NCBI GenBank assembly: GCA_001557505.1
Contig: LSAX01000004.1
Coordinates: forward strand, 3,162,001-3,226,000
DNA: 64,000 bases
Origin: Reticulascus tulasneorum
Taxonomy: Eukaryota; Ascomycota; Sordariomycetes; Glomerellales; Reticulascaceae
Direction: 5' to 3'
Each line of letters begins with the position of its first letter. The first letter of the stretch is position 1. A program made the position numbers and the translations under genes. This document shows, in pieces, positions 47,905-59,024 of the stretch. The notes under the pieces are model-generated. The model was not told the DNA's origin and did not search any database. It was given only the letters and a program-made list of their open reading frames with translations.

Positions 47905-49865
47905 ATGGACGACGATGCCCCAGAGCACCTTTGTCTTCGTACCCAATGCGGGATTTGTGGCCGAGCGCTGGTGGCCGGTGGGAGATTTGTTCCAAGTAAG
48001 ACCAAACGCTGTGAGAGCCGCAGTCACCGACTTTATCTTCTGACGCTTCCTTTTTGTAGTCTTAGGTAGCGATATCTCTACCGAATCAGTTCATTGCTTA
48101 GATAATGCAATTTTCCCTGTGAATGGCAACAACTGTCTTAGCAATCCCAACAGGCTACTCTGTTGGATCCCAAACTGCTGGCGATGCGGGCTTTCGCACG
48201 AGGCGGTAGGCATCCATTCCGACTGTTTCAACTTGTTTAAAGAGGAATGCGAGGCCGACGATGCGCTTGAACGGCTATGGATGGGGGCAGTGTCGCGCAG
48301 CCCCTGGAGAGGAGCCCCAAATCTCCAACTCGATCGCGACACACACCTCGCGGTAGAGCTCGTTTATGAAAAGGCAGAGAAGTACGGCATCCTCGGGCTG
48401 ACATTGCTTCCGCTGGAGCTCATTCGAATGATACGGGACTATTCCGAGTCTGGGACGTTTTGGCGTTACATTTCCGTTGTGAGCCTTGGTAAGGAGCTCT
48501 CGGATGCACCTATGAATAAAACTTTACCTTCTTCTATCACGTCGATATCTCTGTGCAATATTTCAACGTGGACTCGGGGGGAAGAGCCAACTCTTCTGCA
48601 GTCACCAGACCGCCTGCCCATTATACGCCTGACCATCGATAGTCGAGGCATTAGGCAGGTGGAAAGGCTTCCACAGAGGCCACGCTATCAACACTGGCGT
48701 TCGGATAACATGGCGTACGTTATCCAGGAAGAAAGCCAACTCGAAAATGTCACTGCATACTTTAAGGTAGTTTCCTGCCCAGAAAGATAAAATCTAGGTC
48801 TGATGGCGTACAGTATGGTGCCCTACGTCTCAAGCTGCCTGAAAGCATCCGTGGATTCCATATCTGGGACATGCCCAGCCCTCCCTGTTTGAAAGATTGC
48901 AATTTCAGCGGGCATATAGCCCAGTCTACACGATTCCGGACTCTGGATCTGTGTGGCGCTACCGGTCTTACCTTCTTCTTTTCGTTTAGCAAGGTTTATG
49001 CGATTCACGCCCACACACCGACGATGCCGTATGCGAAAGAGACATTCAAGCGCTTCTCTAGGCGGCGTCAAGCAGGTATGGCTTGGGTATATCTCCCCAT
49101 ACCCAAAGGCGAGGACATCATTGCTCTTGGGGTGCGGTTAAGACAATCCGGAGGGAGGCTCGCAACACAGAAGCCTTGCTTTCTGGTAATCGCTCCTTTT
49201 GCCGCTTTCGCAGAGCCTCTAACTAAGAGCTATAGGTCCGCACAAAGCTGGCTGGTGATGTGACTCTCGGTCCCTTTTACCCAGGTGAGCATGGCGACAT
49301 AGTCCTTAGCCAGTTGCACCCGGGACTGTTCATATACAATACTGTTGATCTTGGTCCGGCCACTGTTTTTGGGACGTATTCTTGGGAAGACTGCAACGCC
49401 ATTCCCTTCCATCCATTTTGTCCTCCATGGCCCGACAACGGTCCTATCCACAGCCACGCAAATATCTCGGCAGCCCCGTTGAACAACGTCACTCGCATTC
49501 GGGTCTTCAATGATGAGGAATATGGGTTTTGCAAAGCCATCTTGTTCGATTACGAAGACGGAGCTCGGCGGGCGGTGGGAGATTGCCGACTAGGCGTCGA
49601 CCGTGTGACAACACACCTGAACCCCTCGCGGATATGCTACCTTCTTACTTCGAACACAAGAGCGCGCTCGAGCATGTTACGTCAACGTGCAGTACATCGT
49701 CATGTTCGAGTTGAGAGTGGGTGTGACTCCACGCATCGTCACGATGAAGGTTCCTGGGTGTGTTCGGCAATGGAAGGAAACTTGAAATTTTGGTTTTCGG
49801 AAGAGGAATCTGTCGTCTCAATCGTTACAGAATTGAGTGGCAGTCCTCTAAGCCTAACGCCCTAA
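47905..49865 (+). CDS. Cysteine-rich N-terminal, F-box-like protein of an expanded fungal type, unknown
   Basis: Four exons, 47905-47995, 48060-48766, 48814-49185 and 49236-49865, give 1800 nt (599 aa) in phase throughout. The N-terminus carries paired Cys/His motifs (C-x4-C-x2-CGRAL, then CWIPNCWRCGLSHEAVG and HSDCFNLF), likely a small zinc-binding or RING-like module at residues 10-85. A Leu/Pro-rich segment at about 140-165 (LGLTLLPLELIRMIRDY) resembles an F-box helix. The remainder looks like a beta-rich C-terminal domain with FYPGEHGDIVLSQLHPGL and TRIRVFNDEEYGFCK. Proteins with a cysteine-rich head, F-box-like helix and long variable tail are numerous and variable among ascomycetes (family impression). 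A role in ubiquitin-ligase substrate choice is possible but unproven. Confidence 0.72.
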
Positions 49866-51828
49866 GCCTCGGAGATTCTGCCAGAGAACATACGGGTTTG
49901 ATCATACAAGCCAGAACTGCGGGCAAATTGTCTTTGCTAGACGTATAATTCGGCATGAAAGGGTAAGGCTGGGGGACTAGACTGACGCTATTGTCATGCT
50001 TGTCGTACAGAATGAAATTCGGCATTGTGGATTGGGCAAATTGCTTAAACAATAATAGCTAATACATACTGGAGATGGAAAACCCTTCGAGAGGTAAATA
50101 CCATGGATATAGTGATCCAGTGGCTCTCGATATAGCAACGACACTCATGGGGAGTGGAGACCTGGATAAAAGGACCTGACATCTCTATTCGTTCTAACAA
50201 AGAATTCGAGTAGTTTGAGACTTAAGAGATCGGATTGGTTTGTTATGACCCTTGCCCGAAGTGAAGAAGTGTACACCGATTTCTAGCCACTCTTACCATC
50301 CCAAAGCGTGTGCTACGTATGTGTAAGACCCATTCCAAGATCCCGCCCGCACCCATGGTTTTCTGTGTAACGTCAGGTTGACGAAACTGTGGCAATGGGG
50401 CTGCGTGATGGTTTCCCCCTAACTAATACGAAGTGCCCGCCAATTTCGTATGTTTTAGTATGGGGCAGGATGGCTGTGATTCGTGTTCTGTCCCACTACG
50501 TACCTTACTGTACGACAGGATCCGCTACAGGAAATAAGTGGTAACTCGAGATAGCAAATAATTACCTGTATTCACCGCGAGCCGTCGAACTGATTTACGG
50601 GCGGATCGCACGGGATCTATTGAAGGATGGGGCTCAGGCTGTTACGAAGGCAGGGCTGATCACGATGTTGATGTCATGCTCAGGTTTGAGCGGTGGAACT
50701 GCGCTTTTTCATTCGTACTCTGCCTAAACTTATAGCTCCTTTGACGGCGGCGTCGAAGTCTTAGCGGAGCAGAGTTGGATAATAAGAGCGGTACGGGGTC
50801 GGTTTATTCGTTACTATGTACGCACAACTTTGCGCGTATGTGTGCGCTGTTAGAGGCTATTGCGACCAAACTCCGCTCCGCTTCAGTTGGATTGGATTGC
50901 GCAGCACGTGGTGAGCAAGCACACGCCTATTTGCCCTCCGTTTGATCCGGGCTGCCTTTCTGCGATAAAAGCCCATTTCGAGATTCCCAGAAGGGAGGGG
51001 GGGTGTGATGGCGCCAAGGCGAGTGTCAGCCCCTGTCTCCCTGCATCTTGACCTCATCCGCTCGTAGACACTGGTCGTCTAACGGGTGGTGATCAGCCAA
51101 TGGGCTGTTTGATCGAGTAACTCATTGGGAGGGGCCGATGGTGGCAGTGCAAAACGCCAATGCTTGTGATAGTGGAATACGCTGCAGGAATGGGATTGAA
51201 CCACCAGGAAAGACCGACAGACGGGCCTGACGTTTATTCTTACGTGGAGGTCGCGGCGCAGTTTGTAGTGCCCGATTCCATTCGTTCTCCGTCCGAACCG
51301 TAGAGGAGTCCTTTTTCCGTGTTTCGGGTTTTTTTGACACTTTCAGTTTGCTTTCCACTTCCTCAGCTGCCGCGACTGCACGTACTCGTCCACCAGCTTC
51401 ATTAGGTTCTACCAGCGGTCTGTACCATTCACTAAGCCCGTTTCTCAGCCCTAAAATCAATTCAATATCGAGACGAGCTGGGACCTCCGTCGTTGTCTCG
51501 AATCCCCCCCATCCCAATATTTGGCGTCGGGGCGCGCTAAACCGATAATGACGATGGTCGCCATTTAAAACTAGTGCGGCTGCCCATCCCCATCCCCATC
51601 CAGCAGAGACCCGCGAAGGTCGCTGCCACTCCCCCGACTCGGGGATCACCCCAATTGATAAAGAATTGATGAACCGACTTGCGATACAAATCTTCAAACC
51701 GGCTGTCATTGAAGTGTCCGGAACCAGCCCATCAGCTCCCCTCTTCTCTTCTTCCAGCTCCTGGCTAGTCGCAGCTCGTCCGGGTTTCGGCGGCCGGCCG
51801 CATTGCTAAACCAGACCAGAATTCAGCC
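49866..51828. other. Intergenic region before the flippase gene
   Basis: Nearly 2 kb with no supported gene. A 195-codon minus-strand ORF at 51122-51709 is compositionally odd, has no domain, and was rejected. The part next to the flippase holds the likely promoter and 5' leader with CATCCCCATCCCCATCC repeats at 51585-51601. Confidence 0.5.
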
Positions 51829-54800
51829 ATGGATCCGCCCAGCCACCATCTTGGCTCGTCGCAGGGCCATCGAGATGATATAATGCCTGGAAATCAACCG
51901 CCTGACTCCCGCCAACCTCCACCTTACCAACGATCGACTTCTCAGACTGCCCACGACGAGAGCTCAGGGCCTCGGCCGCAACCGAGACGAGTAACTACAG
52001 ATCCACACGATCGAAGTCGCGTCCGTTTCTCTAATGACCAGTCCTTCGATCCCATGGCCGACCCCGACACGGAGGCTCCGCCTCAAAGCCTGAACTCCCC
52101 GGAGCTCTACACCATTCCCTCGAGAGGCTACATGGATTCCCAGGCGCGCCACAGCGAGCCGTCGTCCTCGAGGCAACGGGCAGGAAGCTCGGCCAGCGAG
52201 TCCCTGAAGAGCCCTATCGCTGTCTCGAGCAGCCAAGCCACAGATGCGAAAGCGCCCGTCTACAGACCCAAGCCCAAGAAGAGGAGGAAGCTGGATAACG
52301 CTACCAATGCTGTGAAGGCGCAATGCAAAATCGCATATCAGAAGTACATTATCGAGGGCCTGCTGCGGCAGAAGCCATTGCCGCCCAGCGCCGATGGGAG
52401 GCACATACCGCTAGATGCTGGGGGGAGGAAACGAAACGAGCAATTGAAGGACGAGCGAACAAGCAAGCCCTACATCAGCAACTTCATCCGATCAAGTCGA
52501 TATACCATATGGGACTTCCTGCCGAAGCAGCTCATCTACCAGTTCAGCAAACTTGCCAACTTTTACTTTCTCGTGATAGGCATAATGCAAATGATCCCCG
52601 GACTAAGTACCACCGGTACCTGGACCACGATAGCCCCGTTGATAGCTTTCGTTGCCTTCTCGATGGCAAAGGAGGGGTTCGACGACTATAGGCGTTACGT
52701 GCTGGACAAAGCAGAGAATCGAAGCGAAGTCTGGGTCCTAGGCGCTGAGCCTAAGAAGTTGAGCAGAAAGGCGAAGAAGGCGTCGAAGAAAGGTCAGGCC
52801 GACATGGATGCCGAAATGGCCGCGGCCGATCTGGATGAAGCTGATCCAGGCGCCTCGGATGGCGAATGGGCCAAGGTGCAATGGCAGAAGCTGAGGGTCG
52901 GTGACATCATTCGCCTTCGACGAGATGAGAACGTCCCTGCAGACATTGCGCTGCTCCACGCCACGGGTCCCAACGGCATCGCCTATATCGAAACCATGGC
53001 ACTCGATGGGGAGACTAATCTCAAAAGCAAGCAGGCGAGCCCCGCCCTGGCTGAGCAATGCAACACCATGGCGGGTCTCAAGGCGTGCGATGCCGAGGTC
53101 GTTTCTGAGGATCCCAATGTCGACCTTTACAACTATGACGGGCGCGTCACGGTCAAGGAGGAGACCTCGCCCCTGTCCCTCAATAACGTCGTATACCGTG
53201 GCTCGACAGTTCGTAACACCACTGAAGCCATCGGCCTAGTCATCAACACCGGCGAGGAGTGCAAGATTCGCATGAACGCCCACAAGCATGTGCGGACGAA
53301 GGCACCAGCGATGCAGTACGTCGTTAATCGCATCGTTATATTCTTGGTTTTCGTCGTCATAGCGCTCAGTCTTGGGCTCACCGCAGGATACTACATCTGG
53401 AAGGATCCGACGGAGAGCGACTCCTGGTACTTCATGGGCGAGACTGTGAGCTTCAGACAGGTGCTGATAGCATACATCATCATGTTTAACACACTGATTC
53501 CGCTGTCGCTGTATATCAGTCTTGAAATTATCAAGATTGGGCAGTTCATAATGATGATGGATGTTGAAATGTACGATCCCGTCAGCGATACGCCGATGGT
53601 TGCCAACACGACAACCATTTTGGAGGATCTCGGCCAGATCAACTACGTCTTCTCGGACAAGACAGGTACCTTGACAGAGAATCTGATGCGCTTCCGAAAG
53701 ATGAGCGTCGCCGGCGTGGCTTGGCTTCATGACATGGATATCGAGAAGGACGAGGAGGCTAAACAAAAGAGGATCTTGATAGCAAAGAAAAAGCGCAAGG
53801 GCAAGGATGCGCAGGCTTCAGCTAATGGCGGGAAGCATTTTTCGCATGATGCGGATGATCTGGATGAGGTCGACGCATCTCACAAGGAGAGAGGCGTCCC
53901 GGTCCGAACTACATCGACAGGTTCTGTCTCGCGTTCGGAGCTCAAAACCGAGGAACTCCTTGAATATCTCCGTCGCAAACCAAACACCGCCTTCTCCAGA
54001 AAGACTCGACACTTTCTGCTGTGCATAGCACTTTGCCATACATGTCTTCCTGAGATCAAAGAAAACGGAGATATCGATTACCAAGCTGCTTCTCCTGACG
54101 AGCTTGCTCTCGTGGAGGCAGCGCGTGACCTGGGCTACATTGTGATTGATCGACCTGCTCAATCAATCATGCTTCGGTTCCCGGACGCCAACGGGGCTAC
54201 AGTGACAGAGTCATATCAAATCTTGGATGTTATTGAGTTCACCTCTAAGAGGAAGCGAATGTCAATCATCCTTCGCATGCCGGATGGCAGGATTTGCGTC
54301 TTTTGCAAGGGGGCCGACAGTTCCATCATGCCTCGTCTAAAGCTCCATGGCCTTGCTCTGCAGAAAGCAAACGCCATCAATCGCAATTCTAGTGTGCGGA
54401 GGAGCATGGAACGAGAGCGAGCCATTCAGCGGAGAAGCACAGCGAGCATAGGATCACCTCGCAACAGCATGACTATACAGCGAACTTCCACGTCGGCTAA
54501 CCGACGCAGCCTGCTTCTCAGGAGGAATAGCAGCCATCGAGTTTCCAGTGAGCTCAACAAACGATCCAACGCGGATGAGATTCAAACATATATCAGGAGG
54601 AAGGAAACGGAAGATCTACCCTCGCCGCTCAGTGGTAATGATATGTACCAGTCGCCGCGACACAGCCTGGCTTTCTCCCAAAAGGATGATTACTTTGATG
54701 GGCTGATTGACGAATCCCTCGCGGTGAACGAAGGCACTGTCTTCGAACGCTGCTTCCAGCACATAAATGATTTCGCTTCAGAAGGCCTGCGTACTCTCCT

Positions 54801-56706
54801 CTATGCATACCGTTATCTTGAAGAGGATGACTACGTCAAGTGGAAGAAGATCTATCAGGACGCCACAACCAGCCTCGAGAACCGACAGGAGAAGATCGAT
54901 GCGGCTAGTGAGCTTATCGAGGAGAAGTTTGATCTTGCTGGTGCCACTGCCATTGAGGACAAACTCCAAGAGGGTGTTCCTGATACCATTGACAAGCTCA
55001 GACGAGCAAATATCAAGGTGTGGATGCTTACGGGCGATAAACGAGAAACGGCCATCAACATTGGTCACTCAGCAAGGTTGTGCAAACCGTTCTCGGAAAT
55101 CTTCGTCCTCGACTCCACAATCGGCAACCTGCAGGACTCTCTTGTCTCGGCCTTGGGTGACGTGGCTCGCGGAACGCTTCCTCACACTGTCGTGGTCGTT
55201 GATGGAGAGACGCTTGGAGAGATCGAGGAGGATGAGGATTTGAGCTTCTTGTTCTACGACCTGGTGGTGCGAGTGGACTCAGTCATCTGTTGTCGTGCAT
55301 CCCCTTCACAGAAGGCGAGTCTGGTCAAAGCCATACGTCGCCATGTACCGAAATCCATGACCCTGGCAATCGGCGATGGAGCCAACGACATCGGCATGAT
55401 CCAGGCATCGCACGTCGGCGTCGGCATCTCCGGCCGCGAAGGTCTCCAAGCCTCGCGAATATCCGATTACTCCATCGCCCAGTTCCGCTTTCTGCAACGA
55501 CTACTCTTCGTCCACGGCCGCTGGAACTACCTAAGGACAGGGAAGTATGTACTCGCAACGTTTTGGAAGGAAATCGTGTTCTATTTGGCCCAGGCCCACT
55601 ACCAACGCCTTAACGGATATTCGGGCACGTCCTTATTCGAGAACTGGAGTCTGACGGTGTTCAATACTCTGTTCACATCCTTGCCGGTGATTATATTGGG
55701 CATCTTCGAGCAGGATTTGCGAGCAGAGACCCTTCTTGCCCTGCCGGAACTTTACTCATTTGGGCAAAAGAATATGGGGTTCAATGTCTTCCAGTATGTC
55801 GGGTGGACGATGATGGGAGTGATCGAATCATTCGGCGTCTTCTACATCACGTGGGCCGTTTACGACCAACTCACCTTCGATCAAGACAACGACCTGTTTG
55901 CCATGGGCATGGCTTGTTTTACTGTTGCTGTCGTTTTCATCAACGTCAAGCTCTTGTATGTGCTCTCCCCTCCTCATGCTGATTCCTCTGCTAATTGCCC
56001 AAGGGTTCTCGAAATGCATAACAAGACCATTATCACGTTTGGCGCGCTGTTCATCTCTGTGGGTGGCTGGTTCTTGTGGAACCTGCTCATCACGGCCACA
56101 TTCGCGCAGATGAAGGCCATTTATGTGGTACGTCGGGCATTTATCGACAACTTCGGACACACTCTCAACTGGTGGGCGACCATCTTGGTCTCGCTTGCAG
56201 CGGTTAGCGTCGTGGAACTCGTGGTCGATGCTATTCGCCGCGTCTACTGGCCACATGACCAGGACCTGATGCAGCGCATTGAGAAGGATCGGAGCGCGAA
56301 GAGCATGTTGCGTGAGCATGCTGCCGAGCGAGGTGATGGCCCGGCAGTGGCGGACGTAAAGAGTGCGGATGGACATATCAACGGCGGCATGGGTGGGGAT
56401 GGCATCAGCGAGGTTCAGAGTCTCCATCAAGGCGAGAGCAAGCCGAGATCAAGCCTGCATCGCTTCGCTTGGGGACGATCTCGCCACGAGCCTAAGCAAT
56501 CGATCTCTTCGGAGACGGGGTTTGCGCGGCACGAAAGTACACCTCCTCGGGAGGAGGCACATGATCCATACGCTAGAGACTCGAGAAAGCCGAAAAAGCC
56601 CCTGTCTGTGGCTACGGGGTGGCTTGGGAACAACAACGACGATTTCATCGTCAGTCCGATTGAAATGCAGGCTCCGAGGTCTGGTCGGCGATTCGGCCAG
56701 CGGTAG
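51829..56706 (+). CDS. dnf3: P4-type phospholipid-translocating ATPase (DNF3-like flippase)
   Basis: This flippase moves phospholipids from the outer to the cytosolic leaflet of Golgi, endosome or plasma membrane, powered by ATP. One long frame carries a 48 nt intron at 55956-56003 that contains no stop, so the spliced product is 1609 aa. The order is a disordered N-tail, then the DNF3-type block FIRSSRYTIWDFLPKQLIYQ and MIPGLSTTGTWTT, actuator DGETNLKSKQA (about 393), TM4 NTLIPLSLYISLEIIK, phosphorylation site FSDKTGTLTEN with Asp610, nucleotide-binding domain with MSIILRMPDGR and FCKGADSSIM, hinge GDGANDIGMIQASHVGVGISG (about 1182), and C-terminal helices. The N-domain holds a basic Ser/Arg insert at 850-915. 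Wording with STTG and KEGFDDYRRY favours DNF3 over DNF1/2. The C-tail is disordered. Confidence 0.95.
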   Translation: MDPPSHHLGSSQGHRDDIMPGNQPPDSRQPPPYQRSTSQTAHDESSGPRPQPRRVTTDPHDRSRVRFSNDQSFDPMADPDTEAPPQSLNSPELYTIPSRGYMDSQARHSEPSSSRQRAGSSASESLKSPIAVSSSQATDAKAPVYRPKPKKRRKLDNATNAVKAQCKIAYQKYIIEGLLRQKPLPPSADGRHIPLDAGGRKRNEQLKDERTSKPYISNFIRSSRYTIWDFLPKQLIYQFSKLANFYFLVIGIMQMIPGLSTTGTWTTIAPLIAFVAFSMAKEGFDDYRRYVLDKAENRSEVWVLGAEPKKLSRKAKKASKKGQADMDAEMAAADLDEADPGASDGEWAKVQWQKLRVGDIIRLRRDENVPADIALLHATGPNGIAYIETMALDGETNLKSKQASPALAEQCNTMAGLKACDAEVVSEDPNVDLYNYDGRVTVKEETSPLSLNNVVYRGSTVRNTTEAIGLVINTGEECKIRMNAHKHVRTKAPAMQYVVNRIVIFLVFVVIALSLGLTAGYYIWKDPTESDSWYFMGETVSFRQVLIAYIIMFNTLIPLSLYISLEIIKIGQFIMMMDVEMYDPVSDTPMVANTTTILEDLGQINYVFSDKTGTLTENLMRFRKMSVAGVAWLHDMDIEKDEEAKQKRILIAKKKRKGKDAQASANGGKHFSHDADDLDEVDASHKERGVPVRTTSTGSVSRSELKTEELLEYLRRKPNTAFSRKTRHFLLCIALCHTCLPEIKENGDIDYQAASPDELALVEAARDLGYIVIDRPAQSIMLRFPDANGATVTESYQILDVIEFTSKRKRMSIILRMPDGRICVFCKGADSSIMPRLKLHGLALQKANAINRNSSVRRSMERERAIQRRSTASIGSPRNSMTIQRTSTSANRRSLLLRRNSSHRVSSELNKRSNADEIQTYIRRKETEDLPSPLSGNDMYQSPRHSLAFSQKDDYFDGLIDESLAVNEGTVFERCFQHINDFASEGLRTLLYAYRYLEEDDYVKWKKIYQDATTSLENRQEKIDAASELIEEKFDLAGATAIEDKLQEGVPDTIDKLRRANIKVWMLTGDKRETAINIGHSARLCKPFSEIFVLDSTIGNLQDSLVSALGDVARGTLPHTVVVVDGETLGEIEEDEDLSFLFYDLVVRVDSVICCRASPSQKASLVKAIRRHVPKSMTLAIGDGANDIGMIQASHVGVGISGREGLQASRISDYSIAQFRFLQRLLFVHGRWNYLRTGKYVLATFWKEIVFYLAQAHYQRLNGYSGTSLFENWSLTVFNTLFTSLPVIILGIFEQDLRAETLLALPELYSFGQKNMGFNVFQYVGWTMMGVIESFGVFYITWAVYDQLTFDQDNDLFAMGMACFTVAVVFINVKLLYVLSPPHADSSANCPRVLEMHNKTIITFGALFISVGGWFLWNLLITATFAQMKAIYVVRRAFIDNFGHTLNWWATILVSLAAVSVVELVVDAIRRVYWPHDQDLMQRIEKDRSAKSMLREHAAERGDGPAVADVKSADGHINGGMGGDGISEVQSLHQGESKPRSSLHRFAWGRSRHEPKQSISSETGFARHESTPPREEAHDPYARDSRKPKKPLSVATGWLGNNNDDFIVSPIEMQAPRSGRRFGQR
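55956..56003 (+). other. 48-nt stop-free intron in flippase gene
   Basis: GTATGT donor, a GCTAAT branch site and CAAG acceptor delimit 48 nt. Removal joins INVKLL to VLEMHNKT, the normal P4-ATPase sequence. Retention adds 16 residues without a stop. Confidence 0.85.
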
Positions 56707-57467
56707 GCATGGAGCCTAGCTGCATTATTAGATAAAGTGTACAGAACTGGCACATTGCCTGGGCCAATTGTAATTATTTCGGTTCGGCAGGTTCGGAATG
56801 CGCGGCGCACACGGACCAGTGGCACTAGGTGTTGGGATTGTGGCCGGTTGGCCAGTTCTTGATACCATTTAGAAGGTCTGGTCTGCTGTGGTCTGGCGTT
56901 TTTTATTAGGAGCAGACTTACATAGTATTGCATGGGCATTGGTAGAATGATATCACTATTGTATATCTCTAGCACACATGCCCCCAGGCCTCTTTGCTCC
57001 AGATCGGTGCTCCGGAATATGAACTTGTCGTCTCCTCTTTGGTGCATAAGTGCCATCGGAATAGCATCATCTATACCGACGCTACATCCAACCACGCCTA
57101 GCTCCCTCAGAAATAACTCAAGTCATCTGCAAATGACGCATCTTCGAGCCGAAGCCCGGGGAACCGATTCAACTAAACCTGCATCCTCGTCCAGCGCTCG
57201 TGGTGGTTTGGTCCTGAGTATCTGGCACTGATTGGCCCGCGATCAGACCCGGCAGAACGGATCGGTGCGCTGCCGGATGTGACTTTGCATGGATGGGAGG
57301 GGGAACAGTATCCGCGTTTGGGGTCGCGCACAATATGTTTCGACGCCCGATTTTCGGCATTTCCTTTATTTCCCTTTTCCATTCCCCCCATGTTTCGCGA
57401 TTTTTTCTTGGGTTTTGCGGACATGTACTAGGTGACTATTAGGCCATCCGTCCATCTCGCTCTCGCC
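56707..57467. other. Intergenic region between flippase and PAQR gene
   Basis: 760 bp between two plus-strand genes, likely 3' UTR plus a promoter. A short unsupported plus-strand ORF at 56932-57231 was ignored. Confidence 0.5.
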
Positions 57468-58856
57468 ATGGCTTCCTTATTAGAGGATCTGTCGCCTTCG
57501 GTTCTGAGGAGGCGGTTCCGGTCGGTTTTCGGGGAGGGGCGGCGCGGGCGGCGGGACGAGGAGAGGCGGTCGCGGGACGGCGGGAGTAGTGGCGATCAGA
57601 GTTTGGGCGGATTAGTTTCGTGGAGGGAACTACGTGAGTTTTCTCTTGGAGGTCTAAATTTGGTCGTTGGCTGATGATTCGAGATTAGCGGAATGGCAAC
57701 AGTGAGGCTGGAACGAGGATCGGTCTTGAGAGTTTGTTGACTAACTGGGTTGGATTGTTGTAGGCTTGGAAGCGAGCATATCCAGACTGGATATCGGTAG
57801 GTTCATTGCTTACGACTGTTGCAGTATTAGTCAAGTGCCAATTGCTGATCTGGTATAAGCCAAGCTTGTGGTTCAGTCGTCGGCTGCATAGCGAGTTGGA
57901 AATACTTGCACAATGAGACTGGTAGCCTCCCCCCCAGCCCGTCTACCATCGGGCGAATCGGTCCTGGCTAACTGCAGCATGCTCAGTCAACATATACTCG
58001 CACATCATAGGCGCGTGCCTCTTCCTTGCCTTACCATTCTACGTCTTCGGCACGGAGATCCTGCCGCGATATGCTGTGGCCACGAGAGCAGATATCTTGG
58101 TCTGCAGCGTGTACTTCCTCGGCGTAGCGACGTGCTTCGTACTTTCCACGGCGTAAGTACTCTGGCTTCTGTGTTCAGCTCTCACAGCTCATGTTATGAA
58201 CAGCTTCCACACCTTCATGTCTCATAGCGAAGCGCTCTACCTGCTTGGGATTCAGCTCGACTTCCAGGGCGTGCTCATCCTCATGTGGAGCTCCACGGTA
58301 CCCCTGATATACTACTCATTCCCCTGCAGGCTGGGCTTGCAATGGAGCTACGGCGCAGGCATAGCCGTTCTTGCCATTCTATGTTCCCTGGCGACGCTAC
58401 ATCCTGTCATGGGAGCCGTGCATCTGGGCCATCACCGAGCACAGCTGTTTGCTGCTTTCGGGGTAGGATCGTTCATCGTTCCAATCGCACACGGGATGTG
58501 GCTGTATGGGCCTGAACAGGCGGGCCGCGTGGGATTGGGCTGGGTGCTGGGTACTGCTGTATGTAACGGGCTGGGAATGGCAGCTTATTCGTGCAAAGTG
58601 AGTTGTTCGAATGAAGAGGATATAGGGATATGGAGGCCAGCACTGACTCGAGCAGTTTCCGGAACGATGGTATCCACGACGATTCGACATTCTGGGTGCT
58701 AGCCACCAGATCATGCATATTATGGTATGTACCGACGATGAGTTTGAGATCGTAGAGCATTACTGATTGTAATAGGTGTTATTTGCTGCTCTTGCGTTTG
58801 CCAAAGCTGTCTTGGAGGCGTTCGATTTTAGGCATGAGCATGCAGCAACTTGCTGA
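57468..58856 (+). CDS. PAQR/haemolysin-III-like (Izh, adiponectin-receptor-type) membrane protein
   Basis: Seven-helix ER or plasma-membrane proteins of this family act as ceramidase-like receptors and in yeast affect sterol and zinc responses. Eight exons, 57468-57633, 57689-57701, 57764-57796, 57860-57921, 57987-58152, 58204-58597, 58656-58724 and 58776-58856, sum to 984 nt (327 aa) with exact phase. Spliced, the conserved order appears: LPEWQQ, HIQTGYR, CIASWKYLHNETVNIYSH with its His-Asn-Glu-Thr core, AFHTFMSHSEALY, a string of hydrophobic helices, FPERWYPRRFDILGASHQIMHIMV and the C-terminal helix. The HxETVNIYSH, FH..SH and SHQIMH metal-site histidines are all present. The 13 nt second exon and 33 nt third exon are tiny. 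The first exon encodes an Arg-rich, disordered lead. Confidence 0.92.
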
Positions 58857-59024
58857 TAGAACCCCCTGAGACGCGGGCAGGGTGCTGCTGGTAAAGCAAT
58901 CATTGGCTTATATGACGTTATATTGAAGAGGAAGAGTGGAGTTTTCAGGATGATGACCATATGACTGAACGAGGAGGGGAATGCAAGAAACTCAACGAAC
59001 CCGAAACTCCCCGTCTGCCAAATC
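58857..59024. other. Short convergent 3' region of PAQR and MDR genes
   Basis: 168 bp between convergent stop codons. Their 3' UTRs must abut or overlap. Confidence 0.6.

Noticed and set aside
51170..51230. tRNA-like T-loop on the minus strand (GGTTCAATCC)
   Set aside because: Only weak T-stem pairing with two wobble pairs; no A box or matching acceptor stem upstream.
51122..51709. 195-codon minus-strand ORF upstream of the flippase
   Set aside because: No domain, no sensible start, odd composition of a promoter-type region, and nothing resembling a conserved block.
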